Assembly: GCF_002355435.1 (NCBI RefSeq) | Contig: NZ_AP017313.1 | Coordinates: 744,001 to 808,000 of the forward strand | Direction of reading: 5' to 3' | Length of the DNA stretch: 64,000 nt | Source of the DNA: Mucilaginibacter gotjawali | Lineage (GTDB): Bacteria; Bacteroidota; Bacteroidia; Sphingobacteriales; Sphingobacteriaceae | Part shown: piece after piece, positions 18,206-26,906 of the stretch | Position numbering within the stretch: the stretch's first letter is position 1 | Layout: each line of letters opens with the position of its first letter | Program-made: the position numbers and the translations under genes | Notes under the pieces: generated by a model | What the model was told of the DNA's origin: nothing | Databases searched by the model: none | Seen by the model: only the letters and a program-made list of their open reading frames with translations

Positions 18206-19327
18206 TCACTCCTCCGCCACCTCCTCCTTTTCCACTTTAAGTTTCTTAGCCAGCTTATTTTGTTTCTTTTCTTCGTCACCAAGGATAATGCCCCAGGGCT
18301 TCAGGCTTTCCACCCGGTCGAAGATGATTTTGAGCACGGCAATAACCGGGATAGAGAGGAACATGCCGGAAATGCCCCAAAACATTTCGCCAATAACCAC
18401 ACCCAGCACGGTAACCAGGGCATTGATCCGGACCTTGGAGCCAACCACCAGGGGTAAAATGATATTGCTGTCGGCCACGTGGGTAACGAGAAAAGTAATC
18501 AGCACATAAATGACGACGGTGCTGTCGGCCGATGTGCCGAGGGTTACTGTTGCACTGAGCACCATGGCGGCAAAGATGCCGAAATAGGGGATGAGGTTAA
18601 AAATACCGGTGATGAGGCCCAGCAGGATGGCGTATTGCACGCCCAGTATAGAAAGCGTGACGCTGACTGCAGTAGCGACGATCGTCATTTCGATGAGCAA
18701 GCCGACAATATACTGCCGGATAATTACTTGCACCTGTTCGATCACATCGTGTACCTTTTGTTTGTTTTCTTCCAGGAATACCGATTCCAGGAACTTCAGG
18801 ATAAGGCGGCGGTACATCAGGAAAAAGAACGTATAGATAAAGGTAAAGATGAGGAAGAGCAAAATGGACGAGAGTGACAAAAGTGTTGTACCCACGAGTG
18901 CCGCATTGGGCGAGGTTACCTTGCTGGCGGCCGAATTGACCACGTTGAGCTGCTTGCGGCGGGTGATGCCAATGTTCTCAGATATCCAGCCGCGGAAGTT
19001 CCAGAGCGAACGGCTGATCTGCGCCTGGAAGGCCGGCCAGTCCCTTATCAGGTTGGCGATTTGCGAACCGATCACGTAAAGCACCACGGTGATCAGTGAA
19101 AGCAGTATAATTACTGCTATCATTGAAGCCGCGCCGCGCGGCAGCCGGATGCGTCTTTCAAAGAAATTGGCCAGTGGCATCAGCAGGATAGCAAACAAAC
19201 AGGAGAAAATTAAAGGCGCTAAAATATTTTTAGCCAGGATCACCAGCGCACCCAGCGCAAAAAGGCTGAACAGCACACAGGCAAGTTTGATATAAAAGGG
19301 CAGGCGGCTAAAGTTTTTCAGGTCCAT
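18206..19327 (-). CDS. AI-2E family transporter (intact)
   Basis: 373 residues, the usual length for this polytopic inner-membrane family (named for autoinducer-2 export; other members move small ions or metabolites). Hydrophobic segments lie at about 12-50, 62-90, 150-180, 205-260 and 265-345; the conserved GLITGIFNLIPYFGIF and NIILPLVVGSKVRINALVTV are present. The charged tail ends in KKLKVEKEEVAEE. The substrate cannot be told from sequence. Two decayed copies (9644-10021 and 17614-17740) show that this gene was duplicated locally. Confidence 0.88.
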   Translation of the reverse strand: MDLKNFSRLPFYIKLACVLFSLFALGALVILAKNILAPLIFSCLFAILLMPLANFFERRIRLPRGAASMIAVIILLSLITVVLYVIGSQIANLIRDWPAFQAQISRSLWNFRGWISENIGITRRKQLNVVNSAASKVTSPNAALVGTTLLSLSSILLFLIFTFIYTFFFLMYRRLILKFLESVFLEENKQKVHDVIEQVQVIIRQYIVGLLIEMTIVATAVSVTLSILGVQYAILLGLITGIFNLIPYFGIFAAMVLSATVTLGTSADSTVVIYVLITFLVTHVADSNIILPLVVGSKVRINALVTVLGVVIGEMFWGISGMFLSIPVIAVLKIIFDRVESLKPWGIILGDEEKKQNKLAKKLKVEKEEVAEE

Positions 19328-19616
19328 ATGTTATTTGTTTGTCGTATAAGCGTTTAATCAACAATTTGTTTGAATTACTCACGCATGTGCGGCATATTCC
19401 AGGCGTAAATGTCGCAACTTTTGGTGATGATAAGTAATTGTGTCTTTTACGTTGATGTTTGCTTTGGCTGTACATCTTGTTGCGCAGGGTGCCCGTTCAA
19501 ATTACCCCACACGTATGTCCCAATTGTCCATGCACTTACTACCTTTGTCCATGTTCCGGGGGCATAAAGTGTGGCACTTTTGTATTGTCAATACAGACAA
19601 ATAAAAATACATAAAA

Positions 19617-20171
19617 ATGCCACGTATAAAAGCACTCGATCCGGAAACAACTACCGGGAAATCAAAAGATCTGTTCAACGCCATCCAGGGCAAGTTGGGT
19701 ATGGTTCCAAACATGATGCGCACCATGGGTAATTCGCCCGCCGTTTTAAATGGCTATCTTGCCCTAAGTGGCGCCCTTGGCGAAGGTAAACTGGGCGCAA
19801 AATTAGGCGAGCTGATCGCCATTGCCGTAGCCAATGCAAATAGCTGCGCATATTGCAACGCTGCACATAGTTTTATTGGCGAAAAGCTGGTTCATATCGA
19901 TACCAATGCCATCGCTGATGCACGTTCAGGTAAATCGGATAATGAAAAGACAGCTGCTGCCCTTGATTTTGCCAGGGTGGTTGTTGAAAAGAGAGGTATG
20001 GTTGGCGATACCGATTTGGATGCGGTAAGAAATGCCGGTTATGATGACGCCGGGATCGCCGAAATAGTAGCGCATGTGGGTTTAAATATCCTAACCAACT
20101 ACTTTAACAATACTGCCCTTACGGTGGTGGATTTCCCTGAAGCGGAGCTTATTGAAGCTGCTGCTATTTAA
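19617..20171 (+). CDS. AhpD-like peroxidase-related protein (carboxymuconolactone decarboxylase fold)
   Basis: 184 residues with the CMD/AhpD helical fold. The redox motif SCAYCNAAHSF (Cys-X-X-Cys with a following His, near residues 76-83) is the catalytic signature of alkylhydroperoxidase-like members. The N-terminal PNMMRTMGNSPAVLNGYLAL is typical of the peroxidase-related subgroup. It probably reduces organic hydroperoxides or acts as a thiol oxidoreductase in the cytoplasm. The 288-base gap upstream holds a fragment of the CGCAGGGT repeat family (near 19485) and the promoter region. Confidence 0.87.
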   Translation: MPRIKALDPETTTGKSKDLFNAIQGKLGMVPNMMRTMGNSPAVLNGYLALSGALGEGKLGAKLGELIAIAVANANSCAYCNAAHSFIGEKLVHIDTNAIADARSGKSDNEKTAAALDFARVVVEKRGMVGDTDLDAVRNAGYDDAGIAEIVAHVGLNILTNYFNNTALTVVDFPEAELIEAAAI

Positions 20172-20196
20172 AAAACCAGGAACCAGGAATCAAGAG
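20168..20196. repeat. CCAGGAATC-word repeat
   Basis: ACCAGGAACCAGGAATCAAG after the AhpD-like gene is the complement of the word string at 39677-39718, and related words appear near 3925 and 42145. Short dispersed filler with no coding content. Confidence 0.45.
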
Positions 20197-20344
20197 CAAA
20201 GATAAGAATGCAAAAGACGGCCGGTTTACAGTATGAAAAACAAACTATGCTATCTTGCATCTTTTTATAACCTTTACACTACATCAATTTTTTTCGTTAC
20301 TCTTAGCTCTTGCTTCCGGTCTCTTTATGCTAATAAAAAACAAA

Positions 20345-20758
20345 ATGGAACAAAAACTACCGCTTCCACCCTTTACGATGGAGACCGCTTTGGAAAAAGT
20401 GCAATTGGCCGAAAATGCCTGGAATACCAAAGACCCCGAAAAAATATGCCTGGCTTATACCATTGATACCGAGTGGCGCAACCGGACCGACTTTATCAAT
20501 GGCCGGGAAGAAGTAAAAGCCTTTTTAAAAAGAAAATGGGAAAAGGAATTGGACTATAAGCTGAAAAAAGAGTTATGGGGCTTCCGCGAAAACCGGATGG
20601 CCGTAAGGTTTGAATATGAATGGCATGACCATAGCGGCCGGTGGTACCGGAGCTACGGAAATGAACTATGGGAGTTTGACGAAAATGGCCTGATGGCCAA
20701 ACGTTTTGCCAGTATCAACGACCTTGAGATTACTTATGCCGACCGCAAACTATTTTAA
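20345..20758 (+). CDS. DUF1348 / NTF2-like (SnoaL-fold) protein
   Basis: 137 residues from the ATG at 20345. An upstream in-frame ATG at 20255 would add a hydrophobic 30-residue lead that the family does not have, so the later start is preferred. Diagnostic stretches: [60 protein letters not shown] and [18 protein letters not shown]. Members fold as small alpha+beta cones; no reaction is established. It is followed after 14 bases by an AraC-type regulator in the same direction. Confidence 0.88.
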   Translation: MEQKLPLPPFTMETALEKVQLAENAWNTKDPEKICLAYTIDTEWRNRTDFINGREEVKAFLKRKWEKELDYKLKKELWGFRENRMAVRFEYEWHDHSGRWYRSYGNELWEFDENGLMAKRFASINDLEITYADRKLF

Positions 20759-20772
20759 ACCTTTATACCTTG

Positions 20773-21645
20773 ATGACCCAGACAGCCTCTACATTGATCA
20801 ACCCGGAAACTAAAGCATTGGCTTTTAAAATATTTGCTTTTGAGGATGATGCTTATTTTAAAGAGGTAAAAAATTATAATTATTATTCGATGGTGCTGGT
20901 AACGGAGGGTACAGGCACGCTGCGGGCCGATTTTTCGGAGTATTTGCTTGAGGCGCACTCCCTGGCGTGCTTTTCTGTTTACCAGCCATTTATGATCAAA
21001 GCCGATACTGATTTAAAAGGCATCCTCATCAATTTTCACCCCGATTTTTTCTGCATCCATAAACACCAGCAGGAGGTGGCCTGCAACGGGGTGCTTTTTA
21101 ATAATATCTATGAGTCTCCGGTGGTTAGCCTGGCTCCGGCAGAGGTTCATTCGCTGTTACAGATTATAAATGAATTAAAGGCGGAGATGCAAAACGCCGC
21201 TTTGGCACAATACGAATTGCTGGTTTCTTATCTCAAGATCTTCCTGATCAACGCATCCCGGATTAAATTAAATCAAAACCAGCCGGTAATACCCGGCAAT
21301 AAGCAGGAGCCTTTTATCCTGCAAACATTAAAAGATGCCATCGAGGCACATTATAAAACCAAACACAGCGCCGGCGAGTATGCCGGTTTGCTCAACATAT
21401 CCACCCGGGCGCTCAACAGGATAAGTAAAGTGCATTTTAATAAAACCATCACTAACCTGATTGCCGAACGGATCATTATTGAAGCCAAGCGGGAATTATA
21501 CCTTACCTCGAAGCCGGTTAAAATGATCGCTTACGAACTGGGGTTTAACGATGAATTTTACTTTAGTCGTTTTTTTAAAGGCAATGCAGATGTATCGCCG
21601 CAGCGATACCGTGATACAGTTGGTTTTTCGCGGGCGGAAGCATAA
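20773..21645 (+). CDS. AraC family transcriptional regulator
   Basis: 290 residues from the ATG at 20773 (a TTG one codon earlier is possible). The N-terminal cupin-like sensing half (about 10-170) is followed by a two-helix-turn-helix AraC domain (about 180-285): YAGLLNISTRALNRISKVHF, AERIIIEAKRELYLTSKPVK and AYELGFNDEFYFSRFFKGNA. It sits 14 bases after the DUF1348 gene, so they are probably one operon. Target genes are not evident. Confidence 0.9.
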   Translation: MTQTASTLINPETKALAFKIFAFEDDAYFKEVKNYNYYSMVLVTEGTGTLRADFSEYLLEAHSLACFSVYQPFMIKADTDLKGILINFHPDFFCIHKHQQEVACNGVLFNNIYESPVVSLAPAEVHSLLQIINELKAEMQNAALAQYELLVSYLKIFLINASRIKLNQNQPVIPGNKQEPFILQTLKDAIEAHYKTKHSAGEYAGLLNISTRALNRISKVHFNKTITNLIAERIIIEAKRELYLTSKPVKMIAYELGFNDEFYFSRFFKGNADVSPQRYRDTVGFSRAEA

Positions 21646-21665
21646 GGCGTTCCGCAAGGCAATTT

Positions 21666-22061
21666 TTACCCGTTATACTGTTCGTCACTCACCTGTTCCA
21701 TCCAGTCAACCGGCGAGCCGTTCAGTTTTTCCTGTATGGCGATATGGCTCATGGCCGTTGTTGCCGTTGCGCCGTGCCAGTGTTTTTCACCAGGTAAAAA
21801 GTACACAACGTCACCCGGGTAAATGAGTTGTTTTGCTTCGCCTTCGCGCTGCACCCAGCCCGAGCCTGCAGTAACAATAAGGGTTTGCCCGAAAGGATGG
21901 GTATGCCAGGCTGTACGCGCGCCGGGTTCAAAGGTTACCAGCGCCATGGCTACCCTGGCCGGTTCAGGCGGGTTATTAAGCGGGTCAACCCTTACCGATC
22001 CGGTAAAATATTCAGCGGGCCCTTTGCCCGAAGGCTGCGAGCCTGCACGTTTAATTTCCAT
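21666..22061 (-). CDS. Cupin protein of the (R)-mandelonitrile lyase type
   Basis: 131 residues from the ATG at 22061, which starts [10 protein letters not shown]; longer starts add an unlikely lead. Single-domain cupin with the metal-binding histidines in [14 protein letters not shown] and [12 protein letters not shown]. The motifs [18 protein letters not shown] and HIAIQE match manganese cupins that include bacterial hydroxynitrile lyases and proteins often linked to carboxymuconolactone decarboxylases. The true substrate here is unknown. It is convergent with the AraC gene. Confidence 0.85.
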   Translation of the reverse strand: MEIKRAGSQPSGKGPAEYFTGSVRVDPLNNPPEPARVAMALVTFEPGARTAWHTHPFGQTLIVTAGSGWVQREGEAKQLIYPGDVVYFLPGEKHWHGATATTAMSHIAIQEKLNGSPVDWMEQVSDEQYNG

Positions 22062-22161
22062 AGTGGTTATTTTTAATATCAGATTTATAAACAGTTTACC
22101 GCCCCTTAAGTTTGGCATGTTTCGGCATAAAAGTCAATAGCATGCAAACCTTAACAGTGTA

Positions 22162-22644
22162 TTATTCCTCCGCAAAAATGGCGGCCATCTTGTCAATGCT
22201 CTGTTCCAAACCAATTTGTGCAAAGTTGCTGATCGAGCCAAATTCCGCGTATTCGGTAACGGTCATGGCGGTTTTGCCACCCGCAAGTTCGCTAAAAGTT
22301 ACAATGGTTTTAATGTCCCGCGGAAAATCAGCCGGCATACCCACATTTGCCGGCTCAACTTTATTGCCGTCTTTATCGGCCAGGCTTTGGATAAACTCAA
22401 TTTCTTTCAAGGGGACGATCTTTATATACTCCCAAACGGAATACCATTCCTGCCCGCCCATTTCGGCCGGGGCGAGCATGCTCACCAGTGATCTGCCGCC
22501 TTCGCGGAAGTCAATTACAGCTACCGGCGATGTAAAATGCTTCGGCCCCCACCAGCGTTTTACCAGCTCCGGATCCACCCAAACCTGCCATACCATTGCA
22601 ACCGGGGCGTTAAAAATTCTCTTAACCTCAATTTGCTTAGCCAT
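22162..22644 (-). CDS. AHSA1 / SRPBCC-domain protein
   Basis: 160 residues forming one START-like helix-grip domain: IEVKRIFNAPVAMVWQVWVD, ELVKRWWGPKHFTSPV, and the C-terminal MTVTEYAEFGSISNFAQIGL ... SIDKMAAIFAEE. Members bind hydrophobic ligands or act as Hsp90-activator-like proteins. It is the third gene of the ArsR-VOC-AHSA1 operon, with a 23-base gap to the VOC gene; this trio is common in bacteria and is thought to respond to small toxic molecules. Confidence 0.88.
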   Translation of the reverse strand: MAKQIEVKRIFNAPVAMVWQVWVDPELVKRWWGPKHFTSPVAVIDFREGGRSLVSMLAPAEMGGQEWYSVWEYIKIVPLKEIEFIQSLADKDGNKVEPANVGMPADFPRDIKTIVTFSELAGGKTAMTVTEYAEFGSISNFAQIGLEQSIDKMAAIFAEE

Positions 22645-22667
22645 AATTTTTTACCTTTTAATAAAAA

Positions 22668-23093
22668 TCAAGCGTTTTGCAGCGCTTCGATATCAAACTT
22701 GCGCATTTTCATAAAGGCCTGTACCACGCGTGGCATTTTTTCCGGATCTGACATCAGCTGGCCCAATATCTCGGGCACCACCTGCCATGACAAACCAAAC
22801 TTGTCTTTACACCAGCCGCACATACTTTCTTCGCCGCCGTCAGCAATAAGTTTATACCAGTAATGGTCAATTTCTTCCTGGTCTTTACAGGGGATCACAA
22901 ACGAAACGGCCTCGTTAAATTTAAAATGCGGGCCGCCGTTAAGGCCCATAAAAAATTCGCCGTTCAATTCAAAATTTACCACCATCCCGTTGTCAGCAAC
23001 TATTTTTGAATTGGGGAAAATGGTGCAGTAAAAATCTGCTGCTGCCCTGGCATTACCATCAAACCACAGGCAAGGATACACTGGTTTTTTCAT
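22668..23093 (-). CDS. VOC family protein (PhnB-like)
   Basis: 141 residues with the PhnB-like vicinal-oxygen-chelate fold: YPCLWFDGNARAAADFYCTI, FELNGEFFMGLNGGPHFKFN, VSFVIPCKDQEEIDHYWYKL and the C-terminal WCKDKFGLSWQVVPEILGQL. Family members include glyoxalase-like and antibiotic-resistance proteins; this subgroup has no proven reaction. It is the second gene of the ArsR-led operon, 21 bases after the regulator. Confidence 0.88.
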   Translation of the reverse strand: MKKPVYPCLWFDGNARAAADFYCTIFPNSKIVADNGMVVNFELNGEFFMGLNGGPHFKFNEAVSFVIPCKDQEEIDHYWYKLIADGGEESMCGWCKDKFGLSWQVVPEILGQLMSDPEKMPRVVQAFMKMRKFDIEALQNA

Positions 23094-23114
23094 CTCGTTT
23101 AGTTTTATATTGGT

Positions 23115-23456
23115 TTAACTGTTATTTTGAGTTCGTGTTTTCGCCTGCATTTCGTTTAACAAATCGTCCATAGCGTTTAACCTTTCGTCCCATAGTTTAC
23201 GGTAGGGCTCCAGCCAGTCGGCCACTTCTTTCATTTTATTGGGATTGAAATGGTAATAAATCTCCCTGCCCGATTGCGTTTGAGTGAGCAAAGCACACTC
23301 ATTTAAAATTTGAATATGTTTTGAAATGGTTTGCCTCGATGAGTTAAAATTATCAGCAATGGCGCCGGGCGTCATGGCGTGTAAAGCCACCAGGCCCAAT
23401 ATGGCCCGGCGGGTAGGATCGGCTATGGCTTGAAATACATCTCTGCGGATTTCCAT
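23115..23456 (-). CDS. ArsR-type winged-helix repressor
   Basis: 113 residues. The ArsR fold is clear: [20 protein letters not shown], the recognition helix region [20 protein letters not shown] and the wing [20 protein letters not shown]. The cysteines used for metal sensing in classical ArsR/SmtB proteins are absent, so it probably senses an organic ligand. It leads the operon with the VOC and AHSA1 genes and most likely binds the twin palindromes in its own promoter (23464-23504). Confidence 0.9.
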   Translation of the reverse strand: MEIRRDVFQAIADPTRRAILGLVALHAMTPGAIADNFNSSRQTISKHIQILNECALLTQTQSGREIYYHFNPNKMKEVADWLEPYRKLWDERLNAMDDLLNEMQAKTRTQNNS

Positions 23457-23463
23457 TATTTAT

Positions 23464-23504
23464 GCAGTTATCTGACTGCAAATATAACGCAGTTATTTGA
23501 CTGC
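23464..23504 (-). promoter_or_regulatory. Tandem operator and promoter of the ArsR operon
   Basis: Two 16-base palindromic sites, GCAGTTATCTGACTGC (23464-23479) and GCAGTTATTTGACTGC (23489-23504), repeat with a 25-base start-to-start spacing directly upstream of the ArsR start. Between and across them, on the minus strand, lies a Bacteroidota-type promoter: TTG, 19 bases, then TATATTTG (TAnnTTTG). A bound repressor would cover the promoter, so autorepression is likely. The divergent DoxX gene starts 80 bases further and may be controlled too. Confidence 0.75.
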
Positions 23505-23584
23505 GCAATATTTTAACATTTTTTTTAAATTTAATAGCTAACACAAATCAGGTAAATGGTGTTGTAATCATAAAAGTAAAAAAA

Positions 23585-24007
23585 ATGAAGCTGATTGTAC
23601 CCACCACTTTACTGCAGGATGTTTTTAGAATAATATTAGGAACCCTGATGGCGTTTGCCGCTGTTGCGCATTTTACGTTTGAACGCGCAGATTTCCAGGC
23701 ACAAGTGCCTGATTGGATACCCATGAGTAAGGACCTGGTGGTTATCCTCTCCGGGATTGTTGAATTGGGGCTCGGTTTATGCCTGGTATTTTGGGCCGGG
23801 GAAAAAGTGCAGCTGGGTATTGCCCTGGCTATATTTTACGTTCTGGTTTTTCCCGGCAATATTGCCCAATACACCAATCATGTTTCGGCCTTTAATTTAA
23901 ATACAGACAGGGCCAGGCTGATCCGCCTGTTTTTTCAGCCCGTGTTAATTTTATGGGCATTGTGGTGTACAGGCGCTTTAAAGTATCTTTTTTACCCGGG
24001 CAAATAG
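23585..24007 (+). CDS. DoxX-like membrane protein
   Basis: 140 residues with four predicted transmembrane segments (about 12-32, 48-70, 76-98, 115-135), the DoxX layout. The motifs AAVAHFTFER, LSGIVELGLGLCLVFW and YVLVFPGNIAQYTNHVSAFN are typical of the short DoxX-like group. It is divergent from the ArsR operon and shares its control region. Function is unknown; relatives are linked to redox stress or quinol oxidase. Confidence 0.82.
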   Translation: MKLIVPTTLLQDVFRIILGTLMAFAAVAHFTFERADFQAQVPDWIPMSKDLVVILSGIVELGLGLCLVFWAGEKVQLGIALAIFYVLVFPGNIAQYTNHVSAFNLNTDRARLIRLFFQPVLILWALWCTGALKYLFYPGK

Positions 24008-24072
24008 GCGGTCTGCGCTTATAGTTTTGCATAAAATAATTGTACAGGCGCAGTACCGGATCATTTTATACG

Positions 24073-24759
24073 TCAGTTCAGATTAAGGTGTAACTTTATG
24101 ATATTGATAATGCCGCTCGCGGCGATCTGTAACCCCACACAGAAAATTAAGAAAGCCATAAACCTGTTGATGATCTGCTCGTTTCGCAAACCAATAAAAC
24201 TGATGAGGCGGTTAGTGTTGAGGTAAAAAATAAAGATGAGGATGCATATGCCGATGATGGATACCAGTAAAGCGCAAATATTCAGCAGGTAAACAGAGAG
24301 ATCGGCATTTGCGCCCTGGGCGCTTAACGTAAACAATACCGCTATAGTGCCAGCCCCGGCAGTAATAGGGAAGGTAATCGGATAAAAAAGGTTGTTCTCG
24401 GCCGATTTGGCATGTTCAGGCTCAGCTTTTTCTTTTACCTCTTTTTCTTTTACCTCTTTATCGTCAACAGTAAGAAATTGCCACCCGATGCGGCAGATCA
24501 TGATACCGCCCGCCAATTGTATCACGGGGATGGATAAACCAAACAGTTCTAAAATCCAATGCCCTACCAATACGGTGGCAGCGCAAATGATGAAGCAGTA
24601 CAAAGCAATTTTTTTTACAAATCTTATTCTCTCCTTCCGGGTTGTATCTACAAAATAAGGACTTACGATAAACGCTGAACCAATGGGGTTAACCACCGGG
24701 AACAGGGCCACAAAGCCTATAAATACCAGGTGAATGAAAGTGTTAATTTGCTGCGGCAT
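24073..24759 (-). CDS. MarC family integral membrane protein
   Basis: 228 residues with six predicted membrane helices. MarC features: LVFIGFVALFPVVNPIGSAF near the start, GGIMICRIGWQFL, FYPITFPITAGAGTIAVLFT and the C-terminal FLIFCVGLQIAASGII. A charged insert of repeated KEVKEK units (about 103-118) separates the two halves. Once linked to multidrug resistance, the family has no firm transport function. Confidence 0.88.
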   Translation of the reverse strand: MPQQINTFIHLVFIGFVALFPVVNPIGSAFIVSPYFVDTTRKERIRFVKKIALYCFIICAATVLVGHWILELFGLSIPVIQLAGGIMICRIGWQFLTVDDKEVKEKEVKEKAEPEHAKSAENNLFYPITFPITAGAGTIAVLFTLSAQGANADLSVYLLNICALLVSIIGICILIFIFYLNTNRLISFIGLRNEQIINRFMAFLIFCVGLQIAASGIINIIKLHLNLN

Positions 24760-25064
24760 ATAAAGTACGATTAAACAAAAGTAGTACTAAATAATCAAAT
24801 CCGCGTCCGGAAAAGTTGCACGATGCTGGGTTTGCCCTATACGCCTCGTTGCTTTCAATACACCCTCCGGAGTCAAAAAAAACAGAAAGGGCTTTGTGCC
24901 GCACGGTTCAACCGCTCGAACTTATTGATGTTGACCCGATAGCGCTGGTGGCAAGCCAGGTTAATGTTAAAGACTGTTAAACCCGCGCTGTCACTGAAAT
25001 AAAAGCTTGTTTCCCCTGTTTCTATGTTGAAAAACCACACAACATAAAAACAACACTTAACATT
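24760..25064. other. Gene-free stretch
   Basis: 305 bases between the divergent MarC gene and the barrel-protein gene. I see no complete ORF and no strong hairpin. A short open frame ending at 24980 is too small and unlike any family I know. The last 60 bases should hold the promoter of the barrel protein. Confidence 0.4.
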
Positions 25065-25613
25065 ATGAAAACAACACTTAACACTTTAATCGCAGCAACC
25101 ATTGCTTGCTTTCTTTTTATCAATAATGCAAAAGCCCAAACAGCGCCCGTTAGCCCATGGCGATTCGGGGTAGGGCTTGAAACAGGTATCACCACATCCG
25201 GAATCTTTTCTAAAACCGAAATTGGCGGAACCGCCCGCCTGCAATATGACCTTTCAAAATCCTTTGCTTTAACCCTTACTTCCGGTTATTACCAATTTAT
25301 CGGGAATTCCCGCGAGGCCATGGGGTTAATCCCTGTAAAATTAGGCTTTAAGGCCTTTGTGGGTTCAGGGTTTTATTTTAGCGGAGAAGCCGGCGCCGGA
25401 TTTGAAACGCAAAACTTTAACGTGATTAAAAATTTAGATAATGGGGTTCCAAAAACCACCAAATTAATTTTATCGCCGGGGTTTGGCTACGCAGCTAAAT
25501 CATGGGATTTTTCGTTACGGTATGAAAACTTTTCCGGCAATAACAAACCCAACTACAGCAACAGCGATTTTGGTATGGTGGGCCTGCGGGTTGCTTATTC
25601 GTTTGGTTTATAA
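25065..25613 (+). CDS. Small outer-membrane beta-barrel-like protein
   Basis: 182 residues. A signal peptide (about 1-25, ending AKAQ) is followed by alternating amphipathic strands typical of 8-strand barrels: WRFGVGLETGITTSGIFSKT, RLQYDLSKSFALTLTSGYYQ, GSGFYFSGEAGAGFETQNF, WDFSLRYENFSG and a final VGLRVAYSFGL with the aromatic C-terminal pattern. Role unknown; structural or adhesion functions are usual for such barrels. Confidence 0.78.
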   Translation: MKTTLNTLIAATIACFLFINNAKAQTAPVSPWRFGVGLETGITTSGIFSKTEIGGTARLQYDLSKSFALTLTSGYYQFIGNSREAMGLIPVKLGFKAFVGSGFYFSGEAGAGFETQNFNVIKNLDNGVPKTTKLILSPGFGYAAKSWDFSLRYENFSGNNKPNYSNSDFGMVGLRVAYSFGL

Positions 25614-25737
25614 CATAAATAGCTAATTACCGGTATCAAACCGGCCCAGAATTATTTCTGCTCAATATCCTGCTACAGCCTCCGGATTTATCCGGGGGGT
25701 ATTTTGAAATGCAATCAATAAATAGCCAATTCTATTA

Positions 25738-26601
25738 CTAATACTTATTCAGGTATTCGGCATCATATGAATCATAGTAGTAATCCGGTATTTTGGTCTT
25801 CCGGTAGTCCATCCCATGTTCTTTCAAAAATGCAACTATCAGCATTTTCTTTTTATATTTCTCTGACCCAAGATCAAAACGCCATGTTCTCAAACTTTCT
25901 GTAATATATTCCTTACTACCGCTATCTGTAATGAACAACGGCTTGGTAAAATCAATGCCTTTTTGTATTAAAAACATAACAAGATCAGGATTATCGGAAA
26001 GCATAGCTGAATACAAAAGAGAACTGTGAGTCGAATAATTTTTATTGATATCTGCCCCGGCGTTGATCAATATTTTAACATATGATAGATTTCCCTGGGC
26101 GCATGCAATCATTAATGGAGTTTGGCCATGTGAGCCGCTATAATCGATATATTTTTGTTGGTTGTTTGGATTGCCGCCGTGTTTTAACAACAATATTAAT
26201 AATCTGGAATCTGTTTCACCGTCAGCATACCCAATATTGACAGCCTCCATTAATGGCGTTTTCCCATCATAATTATTAGGGGCGTTAGGGTTTGCGCCTA
26301 AGTCAACAAGCGCTTGGCAGGAATTGTATTTGTCATTATAAACTGCTAATCCTAATAGCGTTTGTCCGTATTTGGGGTCTACAACATTAATCAGATGTTT
26401 ATTTTTACCTACGATCTTTATAATCTTTTCGCGATCGTTACCATCAATTGCTTTAGCAAGGTCCCATGCAATTGTACCATGGAATATCCTATAATCACTG
26501 GCTAACAAGTTTTGCCCGTCTGCAACGGCATCCCCGCCCGTACATTTTGTAAGACCGATATTTAGAACTAAGCAGATAAAAAAAACTTTGCAAATATTCA
26601 T
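25738..26601 (-). CDS. Exported ankyrin-repeat protein
   Basis: 287 residues. A hydrophobic signal (about 1-20) ends at a Cys in GLTKC; the lysine before the Cys makes a lipobox uncertain. Then about five ankyrin repeats (about 65-230): DPKYGQTLLGLAVYNDKYNS, NYDGKTPLMEAVNIGY, GSHGQTPLMIACAQGNLSYV and THSSLLYSAMLSDNPDLVMF. Such repeats make protein contacts in the periplasm. The gene is more AT-rich than its neighbours, which may point to transfer. Confidence 0.85.
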   Translation of the reverse strand: MNICKVFFICLVLNIGLTKCTGGDAVADGQNLLASDYRIFHGTIAWDLAKAIDGNDREKIIKIVGKNKHLINVVDPKYGQTLLGLAVYNDKYNSCQALVDLGANPNAPNNYDGKTPLMEAVNIGYADGETDSRLLILLLKHGGNPNNQQKYIDYSGSHGQTPLMIACAQGNLSYVKILINAGADINKNYSTHSSLLYSAMLSDNPDLVMFLIQKGIDFTKPLFITDSGSKEYITESLRTWRFDLGSEKYKKKMLIVAFLKEHGMDYRKTKIPDYYYDSYDAEYLNKY

Positions 26602-26906
26602 AATAAGGTTTTTACTAAATTAGGTATTACATTATTGATTTGAAAAACATTTAAATCAAAAGGTAACTTTCGCGGATCCGGTTAGATATTTCTTCCACTA
26701 TCCTACCACCATGTATTATTAAAAGTACAGTAAACCGCTAAAATATGGTTACAACTCGCTAATAATCGTTCATTTTAAATTTTTATAGTTTGTAATTTTG
26801 TTCTGCGTTAACATTTGTAAAATCCCTGTATAGCGACGGGTTTGAAACCCGTCGCTATGGTAATGCAAATTGATATCGCCGCATTATATCAGCTATAATT
26901 ATTAAA
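26602..26906. other. Intergenic control region upstream of GH127, with one strong palindrome
   Basis: 305 AT-rich bases between divergent genes. At 26831-26857 lies a near-perfect palindrome: TAGCGACGGGTTT, one central base, and its complement. It sits 50 bases before the GH127 start and could be a leader hairpin, an operator or a dispersed repeat; a related but weaker form (ATAGCGATG / CATCGCTAT) occurs at 49195-49222. No gene is seen. Confidence 0.55.

Noticed and set aside
20255..20344. Longer DUF1348 protein with an N-terminal membrane segment
   Set aside because: The family starts close to the ATG at 20345; the lead is hydrophobic and AT-rich as expected for untranslated DNA read by chance.
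24890..24981. Possible gene remnant (frame ending ELIDVDPIALVASQVNVKDC)
   Set aside because: Short, no start, and no family match I can name; it could be chance.
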